Made by a program: the position numbers and the translations under genes | Assembly (NCBI RefSeq): GCF_001905735.1 | Contig: NZ_LISW01000001.1 | Span: 489,947 to 553,946, forward strand | DNA length: 64,000 nt | Direction of reading: 5' to 3' | Source of the DNA: Streptomyces sp. CB01249 | GTDB lineage: Bacteria; Actinomycetota; Actinomycetes; Streptomycetales; Streptomycetaceae | Shown: one piece after another, positions 33,592 through 41,923 of the stretch | How the letters are laid out: every line of letters begins with the position of its first letter | Position numbering within the stretch: the stretch's first letter is position 1 | The notes under the pieces: generated by a model | What the model was told of the DNA's origin: nothing | The model's input: only the letters and a program-made list of their open reading frames with translations | The model's database searches: none

Positions 33592-34450
33592 GCGCACCTC
33601 CAAGTCGACCGGTGGTGTTCCCGGCGCAGAGGAACAGCACCGTCTTCAGCTGGAACGGCGTGAGCCAGGGGTGCTTGCCGAGGATCAGCGCGCACAGGCC
33701 CGAGATGTGCGGCGCGGCGAAGCTGTTGCCGGTGGAGCGGATGGTGCCGCCACCGGGCCACGCCACGGGCACGCGCACCCCGCGCGCGTGGAACTCCACG
33801 GGCGGGGCGGGGTTGTAGTAGTACGTCATCGGGTCGTCCTCGTCGTGGCTGGCGACGGAGATCACCGAGGAGAACGACCAGGGATAGCTGGCCACCGGCC
33901 GGTTGTGCGCGGAGACGACGAGCGCGCAGCGGCGGAAGTAGGCCCGGTCGGCGAGCTCGTGGAGCTGCGCGGTCAGGGCGGGCCGGGTCGTCGCCAGACT
34001 CAGGTTGATGACGTCGAAGTTCTGCTCGACGGCCCAGGAGAGCCCGGCGATCAGGGCCGGGCCGCTGCCCGTCTTGCCGTCGGTCAGCACCTGGACGGAC
34101 GAGACCGAGACCCCCGGCGCGACGGACCGGATCACCCCCGCGCAGGCGGTGCCGTGCCCGGCCCGGTCGGTGGGCTCGCACGGCACCATCGCCACCTCGC
34201 CGGCCTCGTCCTGGACGGCCGTCATCGCGAGGTCGACCGGGCCGACCATCGGATGGCCGCCCTCGACCCCGCTGTCCACCACGCACACCCGGACCCCGGA
34301 ACCGTCGGAGCCGCCCCAGGCCCACTCGGGCGAGACCGAGTCCATGGGCACGGAGGCGAACCCCTCCGCCGCCTGCTCCCGGGTCGCGCCCCAGGCCGGG
34401 ACGCCCGGTGTGTAGGCCCTCGCGGGCCGTCTCCAGGGCGGATCGCTCAT
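33575..34450 (-). CDS. Intracellular subtilisin-like S8 peptidase
   Basis: A 291-residue serine peptidase with no signal peptide or prodomain, so it should act in the cytoplasm. The triad is Asp59 (VCVVDSGV), His99 (DRAGHGTACAG) and Ser243 (GNSFAAPHISG), with oxyanion Asn183 (SAHN). The opening residues WRRPARAYTPGVPAWGAT are unlike housekeeping subtilisins. In RiPP clusters, cytoplasmic S8 peptidases often remove leader peptides; location in an operon with an ATP-grasp ligase, divergent from a precursor gene, fits that. It overlaps both neighbours. Confidence 0.83.
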   Translation of the reverse strand: MSDPPWRRPARAYTPGVPAWGATREQAAEGFASVPMDSVSPEWAWGGSDGSGVRVCVVDSGVEGGHPMVGPVDLAMTAVQDEAGEVAMVPCEPTDRAGHGTACAGVIRSVAPGVSVSSVQVLTDGKTGSGPALIAGLSWAVEQNFDVINLSLATTRPALTAQLHELADRAYFRRCALVVSAHNRPVASYPWSFSSVISVASHDEDDPMTYYYNPAPPVEFHARGVRVPVAWPGGGTIRSTGNSFAAPHISGLCALILGKHPWLTPFQLKTVLFLCAGNTTGRLGGAHDETR

Positions 34451-37400
34451 CGCCTCTCCTCCAGCCCGGCCAGCCACGCCCGCAGGGTACGGGCGGGGAG
34501 CACGGCCTCCTTCGCAGTCAGCGCGGCCAGGGCGCGCCCGGCCGCGTGCCGGGCCCGCTCCGGTTCGCCCACCGCGTCCAGCACCCGGGCCGCCTCGGAC
34601 CACACCTCACCGATGAGGCACGGGTCGTCGGTGCCGTCCAGGGCGGCGACGGCGCGCCCGGCGTCCCCGGCCGCCTCCCCGTACGCCCCGGCCCGGGCCC
34701 GCACCCGCGCCCGCAGCGCCAGTTGCACGGCCCGGGTACGCGTCTCGGTCGGCGAGTCCGGGGCCGGATCAACGAGTTCGGGCGCGTCGAGGAGGGCGTC
34801 CGTCCCGGCGCGGAACCGCTCGCGCGCCGCGTACAGCCGCAGGGTGGCCGCGGTCCGTTCCTGCCCCAGCGCGGCGAGCCCGTCCGCCGCCGCCGCGTAG
34901 TGGCCGGCCGCCGCCGGATGCGCACCGGCCAGGGACTCCACGAGCCCCGCCGTCTGGTCGGCCGCCAGGGTGCCGAGGGCCAGCCCCAGGTCGTCGCAGT
35001 GGACGCGGACCAGCGCGAGGTCCGCACGGGCCGCGTCCACCCGGTCCGACAGGGCGAGGTGGCGCGCCCGGGTCAGCAGGACCGGCACCAGCAGACTCCG
35101 GTCGCCGTCGAACCGTCCGACCAGGTCCTCGCAGAGCGCGATGGCCTGGGAGAGCGGGGTCGGCGACCACTGCGTCAGCTCGCAGATCGACGCCAGGATG
35201 CGGTTCCCCTCATAGGTGTCGCCGAGCCCGTGCGCCCGGGCGAGCGCGTCCCGCATGGCGGCCTCCGCCGCGCCGATCCGGCCCTCGGCGAAGCTCCGCA
35301 GCGAGGACAGCTGGTGCAGCCTGCACCAGCTCAGGTCGTCCGCGGCCCCCGGCGCGTCCTGCCCGGCACCCGGTCCGTACGGAACCCCGGCGGGCGCCGG
35401 TCCGCCCGAGCGCAGGGCGATCAGCTGCCGCAGGATGGCGCAGGTGTCCCGGGTCGGCACGTCGTCCGCGTTCCCGCGCTCCGCCCCGTCCACGGCCCGG
35501 CGGGCGCTGTCCCAACGGCCCAGCGCGGCATGGGCGTCGGTGATGCGGGCGGCCAGCACCCGGTGCTGCGGATCGCCGTCCGGGGTGAGGCCGCGGCCGC
35601 GCTCCATCAGCGAGACGGCGGCGGGCAGGTCGCGCCGGTGCAGCGCCCGGTAGCCGGTGGCCACCAGGGCGCGGGCCGCGCGGCCGGTCAGCGCGGGCAG
35701 CCCGGGATCACCCGGGTCCGCCTCGGACAGCAGCCGGCACGCGGACTCCAGATGGTGGGCGAGGTCGCCGTCCGCGGCCGGGCCCGGCGCCCGCCCGTCG
35801 AGCCGGTCGGCGAGCACGGTGTGCCAGGCCGCGCGCCGGGCCTTCGAGGTCATCTCGTACAGGGTGTCCCGGGCCAGCGCGCGGGTGAACCGGTAGGCGC
35901 CGGGCGGCCCGTACAGATGGATCACCCGGGAGCGCAGGAGCCGGTTCAGCGCCTCGTCCAAGGCCCCTCCGGCCAGGGCCGGTTCGTCCTCGGCGAGCGC
36001 GCGCACGTCCCCGGCGGTGAAGGACCCGCCCACCCCGGCCGCCCGTTCCAGGACGGCCCGGTCGGTGGCCGGCAGCCGGTCCAGCCAGGCGGTCAGCAGG
36101 ACCCGGACCGAGGTGGGGACGCCCTGGTCCACCGCGCGGGGACCCGACAGGTTCTCCAGCAGCAGTTCGGCGAAGAGCGGATTGCCGTCGCACTCCCGGA
36201 CGACCCGGGACAGCTCGTCCTCGGTGGCGACCGCCTCCTGCGCGGCGACCTCCGCCCGGTCCGCGAGCAGCCCCACCAGCCGTTCGGTGTGGGCGCGGGG
36301 CAGCGGGTCGAGGTGCAGCACCAGGTCCCCGCCGGACGGCGCCGCCGCCTCGCTCCGGGCCACCCGGACGACCAGCACCTCCGCGTCCCGTATCCCCTCG
36401 CACAGCTCGGCGACCATGCCGGCGAGCGTCGGCTGCGCCCACTGGAAGTCCTCCAGGACCAGGATCACGGCGGTGTCCCGGCCCAGGGCCTCCAGCAGCC
36501 GCCGGAACGCCCAGCCGATCTCCTCGACGCTCACCGGGAGCCCGTTGCCGGTGCGGATGCCCAGGGCGACGGCGAGCGCGGTGACCGCGCGGTCCGCGCT
36601 CGGGCGCAGCGTCTCCAGCGCGCCGCGGGCCTGCTCCCAGCCGCCGGGCAGCGACCAGACCGCGTCGGCCAGCGGGCGGTGGGCGAGCCCGGCCCCGTAC
36701 GCCTGGCAGCCGGCCCGCAGGACGACGGCCCCGTCCGCGTCGTGCCGCGCCAGGAACTCCCGTACCAGGCGGGACTTCCCGATGCCCGGGGGACCGGTGA
36801 CCGTGACGGGACGGCTGCGGCGCTCGCGGCGGACCGCCTGGAACTCGCGCAGCAGTGCGGCCAGATCGGCGTCCCGGCCGACGAGGGGCACCAGGTCCTC
36901 CTGGCCCGTGGACTCGGCGACCGAGAGCGCCCGCCAGGCGGCGACCGGTTCGCGTTTGCCCTTCACCCGCAGCGGGGCGACGGCCTCCATGCGGACCCGG
37001 CCGCCGACCAGTCCGGCGGTTTCCGCGCCGATCAGGATCTCGTGCGGCCCGGCGTGCGACTGGAGGCGGGCGGCGGTGTGCACGACGTCCCCGACGACCC
37101 GGGCCGCGCCGCCGAGTGCCCCCGCCACCACGGCCTCGCCCGAGGCGATCCCGCAGTGGATGTCCAGCCGCACCCCGGGCCCGGTCGCGATCGCCGCCAC
37201 GGACTCGCGTACGGCGCAGGCGGCCCGGACCGCGTGCAGCGCGTCGTCCTCATGGGTGACGAAGGCGCCGAAGACGGCCATCACGGCGTCGCCGATGAAC
37301 TTCTCGACCACACCGCCGTGTTCGGTGACCGCCGCGGTGCAGGCGCGGTAGTACCGGTCCATCGTGCGCCGCAGCGCTTCCGGGTCCAGGGTCTCGGCCA

Positions 37401-37560
37401 GCACGGTCGAGCCGACGAGGTCGATGAAGAGTGCCGTGACGATTCTGCGGCTGTCCGACGACGGCGCCCCCGCGACCACCGGCGTGCCGCACTCGGGGCA
37501 GAACCGGGCCCCGTCCGGCACCGCCGCCCGGCAACCGCCGCACCGCGCGGCGGCGTTCAC
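34447..37560 (-). CDS. Cyclase-homology/AAA ATPase/TPR signalling protein
   Basis: A 1037-residue multidomain protein. Residues 7-24 form a zinc ribbon (CGGC ... CPEC). Residues 38-180 are a class III nucleotide cyclase homology domain with metal Asp47 (FIDLVGST) and Asp91 (KFIGDAVMAVFG). The usual Asn of the NxxxR motif is His161 (VVHTAARL), while Arg165 is kept, so activity is uncertain. Residues 225-500 are an AAA-type ATPase with Walker A GPPGIGKS (256-263) and Walker B VILVLEDFQW. The rest is a helical TPR-like repeat region. No HTH is seen. Its start overlaps the LuxR-type gene stop (ATGA) and its own stop overlaps the subtilisin start. Confidence 0.83.
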   Translation of the reverse strand: MNAAARCGGCRAAVPDGARFCPECGTPVVAGAPSSDSRRIVTALFIDLVGSTVLAETLDPEALRRTMDRYYRACTAAVTEHGGVVEKFIGDAVMAVFGAFVTHEDDALHAVRAACAVRESVAAIATGPGVRLDIHCGIASGEAVVAGALGGAARVVGDVVHTAARLQSHAGPHEILIGAETAGLVGGRVRMEAVAPLRVKGKREPVAAWRALSVAESTGQEDLVPLVGRDADLAALLREFQAVRRERRSRPVTVTGPPGIGKSRLVREFLARHDADGAVVLRAGCQAYGAGLAHRPLADAVWSLPGGWEQARGALETLRPSADRAVTALAVALGIRTGNGLPVSVEEIGWAFRRLLEALGRDTAVILVLEDFQWAQPTLAGMVAELCEGIRDAEVLVVRVARSEAAAPSGGDLVLHLDPLPRAHTERLVGLLADRAEVAAQEAVATEDELSRVVRECDGNPLFAELLLENLSGPRAVDQGVPTSVRVLLTAWLDRLPATDRAVLERAAGVGGSFTAGDVRALAEDEPALAGGALDEALNRLLRSRVIHLYGPPGAYRFTRALARDTLYEMTSKARRAAWHTVLADRLDGRAPGPAADGDLAHHLESACRLLSEADPGDPGLPALTGRAARALVATGYRALHRRDLPAAVSLMERGRGLTPDGDPQHRVLAARITDAHAALGRWDSARRAVDGAERGNADDVPTRDTCAILRQLIALRSGGPAPAGVPYGPGAGQDAPGAADDLSWCRLHQLSSLRSFAEGRIGAAEAAMRDALARAHGLGDTYEGNRILASICELTQWSPTPLSQAIALCEDLVGRFDGDRSLLVPVLLTRARHLALSDRVDAARADLALVRVHCDDLGLALGTLAADQTAGLVESLAGAHPAAAGHYAAAADGLAALGQERTAATLRLYAARERFRAGTDALLDAPELVDPAPDSPTETRTRAVQLALRARVRARAGAYGEAAGDAGRAVAALDGTDDPCLIGEVWSEAARVLDAVGEPERARHAAGRALAALTAKEAVLPARTLRAWLAGLEERR

Positions 37561-38081
37561 AGGAGCTTGATGTCCTGTCCCTCCACCTCGGCGGAGACCG
37601 CTTCCAGTCGCTCCTTGACGGAGTTGAGGACCTGGACCTCCTGCTCGCTGAGCGCCGAGAGGACCGAGCGCTGCTCGACCGCCAGCAGGTCCACCGGATG
37701 TCCGGCCTCACGCAGTGCGTGCAGGGCGTCGAAGGTCATGGCTACCGGTACCTCGTTCCCGTAGTGCGGCCAGTCGAGCGAGACGCCGGCCGGTCCGATC
37801 GAGCACTCCGCGACCGCCGCCGCGAGGGCGCCGACGGCCTCGGGGGCCTCCTGCCGCTTCCGCTCGTCGGCGGGCAGCGGCGGCCAGATCCCCTGGACCA
37901 GAACGCCCTGGGCGTACAGCCGCGCAATCATTTCCGTGCGGTTCGACGCGCCCGTTCTTCGAAGCATGTTGCATAAGTGGGCCGCCACCGTGTGCGGGCT
38001 GATGCAGAGAGCTTCGGCGATATCCCGGTTCGAGGAGCCGGCGGCCACGAGCGAAGCGATAAGAATTTCACGCCTGGTCAA
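37557..38081 (-). CDS. LuxR-type HTH regulator fused to a precursor-leader-like domain
   Basis: A 174-residue protein. The N-terminal roughly 60 residues are a LuxR/GerE helix-turn-helix (LTRREI type start, AGSSNRDIAEALCISPHTVAAHL). After a short middle (GVSLDWPHYGNEVPV), residues 119-174 read LHALREAGHPVDLL ... RLEAVSAEVEGQDIKLL and align without gaps to the first 50 or so residues of the divergent 65-residue peptide, 29 of 50 identical. It has no C-terminal Cys. It may regulate the locus through contacts that normally recognise the leader. I recall an NCBI domain called aroma-sacti cluster domain that may cover this region; unverified. First gene of the leftward operon. Confidence 0.85.
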   Translation of the reverse strand: MTRREILIASLVAAGSSNRDIAEALCISPHTVAAHLCNMLRRTGASNRTEMIARLYAQGVLVQGIWPPLPADERKRQEAPEAVGALAAAVAECSIGPAGVSLDWPHYGNEVPVAMTFDALHALREAGHPVDLLAVEQRSVLSALSEQEVQVLNSVKERLEAVSAEVEGQDIKLL

Positions 38082-38302
38082 ACCCTTTACCCCTCATTTC
38101 GGTGAGCAAAGCATGGGCCGGCGGAGGGATTTCCTCACTCCCGGGGGTCAGAGTAGCTGCGGGTCATGTTCCGGACAAGAACGCCTTGAGCGGGATCACC
38201 CGCCCGCCGATTCATAGTCGATCGAGGGATGTGAAGCCGGGGGACGCCGGAGCAGCCTTGCCGTTGCACCAGCCCGTGACCGTCTCCCTGAAGGAGTGAC
38301 CC

Positions 38303-38500
38303 ATGTCGCAAGCACCCCTCGACGCACTGCGCAGCGCCGGCACCCCGGTCGACCTGCTGTCGGACTCCGAGCGCGAGATCTTCAACGGCCTCAGCCCGGA
38401 CGAGGTCGCGGTCCTCGGCTCGATCCAGGCCCGGCTGAACGCCGTGTCGGCCGCGGTCGAGGGCCAGGTCAACGACAACCAGGTCAACGTTCTCTGCTGA
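38303..38500 (+). CDS. Putative RiPP precursor peptide with C-terminal cysteine
   Basis: A 65-residue peptide with GAAGGAG ideally placed before ATG 38303. Residues 5-55 are an acidic, helical leader-like part (LDALRSAGTPVDLL ... RLNAVSAAVEGQ) shared with the LuxR-type protein. The tail VNDNQVNVLC (56-65) differs, is Asn-rich and ends in the only Cys. A leader cut after the Gly-Gln of VEGQ would leave this ten-residue core. A strong hairpin follows, then a radical SAM/SPASM gene and a cysteine-decarboxylase-like flavoprotein gene, both expected to act on such a peptide. The product is unknown to me. Confidence 0.8.
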   Translation: MSQAPLDALRSAGTPVDLLSDSEREIFNGLSPDEVAVLGSIQARLNAVSAAVEGQVNDNQVNVLC

Positions 38501-38510
38501 TCCCAGCCTG

Positions 38511-38544
38511 GGCGGGTCCGGCGGCACCGGCCGCCGGACCCGCC
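38511..38544 (+). terminator. Hairpin between precursor and maturase genes
   Basis: Perfect 14-bp stem GGCGGGTCCGGCGG/CCGCCGGACCCGCC with a 6-base loop, starting 10 bases after the precursor stop. No T-run follows, so partial termination or mRNA protection is likely. This arrangement gives precursor mRNA in excess over enzyme mRNA in many RiPP operons. Confidence 0.7.
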
Positions 38545-38597
38545 GGAGACGACGCGCCCGACCGCCGTGCGTCCGGACACCCAGTGGGAGCGTGATG

Positions 38598-39962
38598 ATG
38601 GACCAAGTCAGCAGATACCTGGTGCTGAGCGACCGCGCGTACGCCGACACCGCCGGCGTCCCGGTACGGCTCGCCTACGGCACCCGCACCGCGAGCACCG
38701 TGGCGGTCGACCTCCCCACCGCACGCGCCCTGGAGGCCGGCGACGCCGCCGCGATCAGCCCGGCCTGGACCGGCGCCCTGCGCGCGGCCCGGCTGCTCGT
38801 ACCGGCCGGCGAGGACGAGCTGGCCGTCGTGCTCGACCGCAACCGGCGCGCCTCGGCGGACCGTTCGGCGGTCCACATCGCCCTGCTGCCGACCTCCTAC
38901 TGCAACATGGGCTGCGCCTACTGCGGCCAGGAGCACACCAAGGGCGGCCTGTCCCGCAACCACCGCAGCCGGGTGCACGACCGCGTGCTGCGCGCCGTGA
39001 CCGCCCCGGAGACCCGCAGCGCCCGCATCGACTGGTTCGGGGCCGAGCCGATGATGGGGTACGCGGTCATCCGCGACCTCGCCCCCCGGTTCGTGGCCGC
39101 CGCCGCCGAGCGCGGGGTCGCCTACTCCTCGGTGATCGTCACCAACGGTTCCCTCCTGAATCCCGCAAAAATCAACACCCTCATCCGTTCCTGCGGGGTC
39201 ACGCATTTCGAGATCACGATCGACGGGCCGCCGGATATCCACAATGAACACCGGCCGCTGAAAAGCGGACGCGGATCTTTCTGGAACATCGTGCGCGCCG
39301 TGCGTTCCGTACTCGACGAACCGGACCTGGGGCCCACCCATTTCTCGTTCCGGACGAATGTCGATGTGCACAACCAGGACTCCGTTCCGCGCTATGTCGA
39401 GCTGATGGCGGAGCTGGGTTTCGGGCACCCCCGCGTTTCCTTCTCGATCGCTCCCGTGCACTCCTGGGGAAACGACGTGTCGGAGATCGAGGTCTCCAAG
39501 TACGAGTTCGCCGAACGCGAGACGGGGTGGCTCAGGCTGCTCACTGGTCACGGGCTGCACACGCAACTGCTGCCGACCACCGCGCGCAAGGTCCTCTGCC
39601 CCGCCACGACCCGCTCGTCCGAGATCATCAGCAGCACCGGCAACATCTTCTCGTGCAGCGAGTACCCCCTCGTCCCGGAGGCCGAGCGCACCCTCCCGCT
39701 CGTGCACATCGACCGGGCGGGCACCGAACCGCTCCGGCCGCTGGGCCCCTTCGACGGCTGGAACGACGAGATCGCCGCGGGCACCACCTGGTGCAAGAGC
39801 TGCGTCTTCATGCCGACCTGCGGAGGCTCCTGCCCCAAGGCGTGGCAGGAGGGCCATCCGCCCTGCCCCGGCTACAAGTACAACGTCCAGGACAGGCTGG
39901 ACCTCATCGCCGCCCAGTGCGGCCTGCACGAGGTCGCCGGTGAGCCCGCCGGAGCCCGGTGA
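38598..39962 (+). CDS. Radical SAM/SPASM peptide maturase
   Basis: A 454-residue radical SAM enzyme. The SAM cluster motif is YCNMGCAYCGQEH (Cys102, Cys106, Cys109). The C-terminal SPASM region carries extra Cys in LCPATTRS, FSCSEYP and WCKSCVFMPTCGGSCPKAW, enough for one or two auxiliary clusters. An N-terminal roughly 85-residue domain (SRYLVLSDRAYADTAG ... LLVPAGEDELAVVL) is usual for this peptide-modifying group. It probably installs a thioether or C-C cross-link in the 65-residue peptide. Three starts are possible (GTG 38592, ATG 38595, ATG 38598); the last has GGGAG seven bases away. Part of the gene (about 39140-39280) is visibly poorer in GC than its surroundings. Confidence 0.87.
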   Translation: MDQVSRYLVLSDRAYADTAGVPVRLAYGTRTASTVAVDLPTARALEAGDAAAISPAWTGALRAARLLVPAGEDELAVVLDRNRRASADRSAVHIALLPTSYCNMGCAYCGQEHTKGGLSRNHRSRVHDRVLRAVTAPETRSARIDWFGAEPMMGYAVIRDLAPRFVAAAAERGVAYSSVIVTNGSLLNPAKINTLIRSCGVTHFEITIDGPPDIHNEHRPLKSGRGSFWNIVRAVRSVLDEPDLGPTHFSFRTNVDVHNQDSVPRYVELMAELGFGHPRVSFSIAPVHSWGNDVSEIEVSKYEFAERETGWLRLLTGHGLHTQLLPTTARKVLCPATTRSSEIISSTGNIFSCSEYPLVPEAERTLPLVHIDRAGTEPLRPLGPFDGWNDEIAAGTTWCKSCVFMPTCGGSCPKAWQEGHPPCPGYKYNVQDRLDLIAAQCGLHEVAGEPAGAR

Positions 39963-40555
39963 TGACGGCGGAGACCGGCCCGGACACCCCGCGCCGGCTG
40001 CTCATCGGGGTCTGCGGCTCCGGCAACGTACTCGCCGTCCCGCAGTACCTCATGGCCCTGCGCACCGGCCTCGGACCCGGCGTCGAGATCCGGATGGCCA
40101 TGACCCGCTCCGCCGCCGCGCTCATCCCGGCCGCGACCATGCGGCTGCTGTGCCGGGACGTGTACTGCGACGGCGAGGACGAGCTGACGACCGGTCATGT
40201 CGCCCCCGCCGTCTGGGCGGACCGGTTCGTCGTCCTGCCCGCCACCGCCAACATGCTCGGCCAGGCCGCCCACGGCCTCGCCTCCGGACTCCTCAGCTCC
40301 GCACTGCTCGCCCATGAACGCCCGGTGGTCTTCTTCCCGAGCATGAACAGCCTGATGTGGGAACGCCCCGCCGTCCGCCGCAACGTGGACCGGTTGCGCG
40401 CGGACGGCCATGCCGTCGTGGACCCGGTGCCCGCCGCCGGCTGGCAGATCGCCGCGGGCGACGTACGCAAGAACCTCGGGCTGCCGCCGCCCGCCACCGT
40501 GACGGCGGTGATCGGCGAGTTCCTGGACATGCCGGTCGGCTCGCTCGGCGGCTGA
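39962..40555 (+). CDS. HFCD flavoprotein, peptidyl-cysteine decarboxylase type
   Basis: A 197-residue flavoprotein of the homo-oligomeric flavin-containing Cys decarboxylase family (EpiD, MibD, CypD, CoaC). Key features are present: His79 (GHVAPAVWAD), the PASANT-like LPATANMLG (93-97), and the substrate clamp PSMNSLMW (126-133). In RiPP pathways these enzymes oxidatively decarboxylate a C-terminal Cys to an enethiol, and the neighbouring precursor ends in Cys. It lacks the CoaB half of CoaBC. ATG 39962 overlaps the radical SAM stop (TGATG); GTG 39959 is an alternative. Confidence 0.88.
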   Translation: MTAETGPDTPRRLLIGVCGSGNVLAVPQYLMALRTGLGPGVEIRMAMTRSAAALIPAATMRLLCRDVYCDGEDELTTGHVAPAVWADRFVVLPATANMLGQAAHGLASGLLSSALLAHERPVVFFPSMNSLMWERPAVRRNVDRLRADGHAVVDPVPAAGWQIAAGDVRKNLGLPPPATVTAVIGEFLDMPVGSLGG

Positions 40556-40582
40556 CCACCCCACCCAGCAGATGGAGGAGAC

Positions 40583-41923
40583 GTGGCAGCAGCCGGACAG
40601 AGGTTCCGGACGGCACTGACGGGCGGACCCCTGTCCGTGCACGGCTTCCGGCTGCTGCTCGCCGGACAGCTCTCCTCCACGGTCGGCGACTACTGCTACG
40701 CCGTCGCGCTGCCCTGGCTGATCCTCTCCGGCGACGGCGGCCCGGTCCTGCTCGGCACGGTCCTGGCCTGCTACGGGATCCCCCGCGTCGTCACCATTCC
40801 GCTGGGCGGGGTGGTGGCCGACCGGATCGGCGGCCGCCGGGTCATGCTGATGACCGACCTGGTGCGCGCCGCGGCCGTCGGCATCCTCGCGGTGCTCGCC
40901 TCGGCCGGGACGCCGACCCTGGGCCAGCTCGCCCCCATCGCCGTCGTCCTGGGCGCCTGCTCCGGCATGTTCATCCCCGCCTCGTACACCCTGCTGCCCG
41001 CCCTGCTGCGCAAGGAGGACCTGGGCCGGGGCAACGCCCTGTCGACCATGGTCAACCAGGTCGGCGGACTCCTCGGCCCCACCGCGGGCGGCGCCTTGGT
41101 CGCCGCCTTCGACGCGGGCCCGGCGCTCATCGTCGACGCCGCCTCCTTCCTCGTGTCCGCGCTGGTCCTCGCCCGGATCCGCACCGGCGCGGACGCCCCG
41201 GAACACGACGGGCCCGACGCCGCCGACGAGCCCCCGGCCCGCAAGGTGTCCTTCCCGGAACTGCTGCGCCACGGACGGCTGCTGCACGTCGTGCTCGTGG
41301 TGGCCCTCGTCTGCAATCTGGCCTTCAACGGCACGATCGAGGTCGCGCTGCCCGAACTCGCCCACCAGGGCATGGGCGCCACCGGCTACGGAATCCTGCT
41401 GACCTGCCTCAGCCTGGGCGGACTGGCCGGCTCCCTGGTCGCCGCCCGCAGCCGTCCGGTGCGGTCGCCCGCCTATCTGTTCGCCGCGCTCGCGGTCGTC
41501 ATGGGCCTCGCCCTGAGCGCCGTCCCGTACGCCGGGGGGCTGGCCGGTGCCGCGGTGTGCGTGTGCGTCTACGCCCTGGCCAGCGGCTGGCAGAACATCG
41601 TCGTGGTGACGATGCTCCAGGTCTGGGCGCCCTCCGCGCTCATCGGCCGGGTCATGAGCCTGGTCATGCTGGCCGTCATGGGCACCTTCCCGGTCTCCGT
41701 CGCGGTGGCCGGCTTCGGGGTCCGCCACCTGGGCGCGGCCCCCTTCTTCCCGGTGGCGGGCGGGGCCATCGCCCTCACCGTCCTCGGCGCGCTCACCCAG
41801 CGGGTGTTCCGCGAGCACCGCGCCGACACCGAGTACGCCCCGCCGGTCCCCGTACCCGCCGGGACCCCGGCCGCCCGCTCCCCGCATCCGGGGCAGGACA
41901 ACAGTCAGGAGTCACAGCGATGA
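40583..41923 (+). CDS. MFS transporter, likely peptide or product exporter
   Basis: A 446-residue major facilitator with about 12 membrane helices. The family loop motif between helices 2 and 3 is GGVVADRIGGRRVMLMTD, followed by GQLAPIAVVLGACSGMFIPASYTLLPALLRKEDLGRGNAL, typical of the DHA3/MacB-like exporter group (segment shortened at the turn). GGAGGAG precedes GTG 40583. Its stop overlaps the start of the cobalamin-type radical SAM gene (ATGA). In this operon it probably exports the mature peptide or confers self-protection. Confidence 0.85.
   Translation: MAAAGQRFRTALTGGPLSVHGFRLLLAGQLSSTVGDYCYAVALPWLILSGDGGPVLLGTVLACYGIPRVVTIPLGGVVADRIGGRRVMLMTDLVRAAAVGILAVLASAGTPTLGQLAPIAVVLGACSGMFIPASYTLLPALLRKEDLGRGNALSTMVNQVGGLLGPTAGGALVAAFDAGPALIVDAASFLVSALVLARIRTGADAPEHDGPDAADEPPARKVSFPELLRHGRLLHVVLVVALVCNLAFNGTIEVALPELAHQGMGATGYGILLTCLSLGGLAGSLVAARSRPVRSPAYLFAALAVVMGLALSAVPYAGGLAGAAVCVCVYALASGWQNIVVVTMLQVWAPSALIGRVMSLVMLAVMGTFPVSVAVAGFGVRHLGAAPFFPVAGGAIALTVLGALTQRVFREHRADTEYAPPVPVPAGTPAARSPHPGQDNSQESQR

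Noticed and set aside
37698..38299. Small plus-strand frames opposite the LuxR-type gene and before the precursor as extra precursor peptides
   Set aside because: None has a good ribosome site or resemblance to the leader; the 65-residue ORF at 38303 has both.
40357..41919. In-frame extension that would join about 520 residues to the cobalamin-type radical SAM protein
   Set aside because: The extension is the MFS transporter region read in another frame; it is Arg/Pro-rich with no domain, and ATG 41920 overlaps the MFS stop as a normal coupled start.
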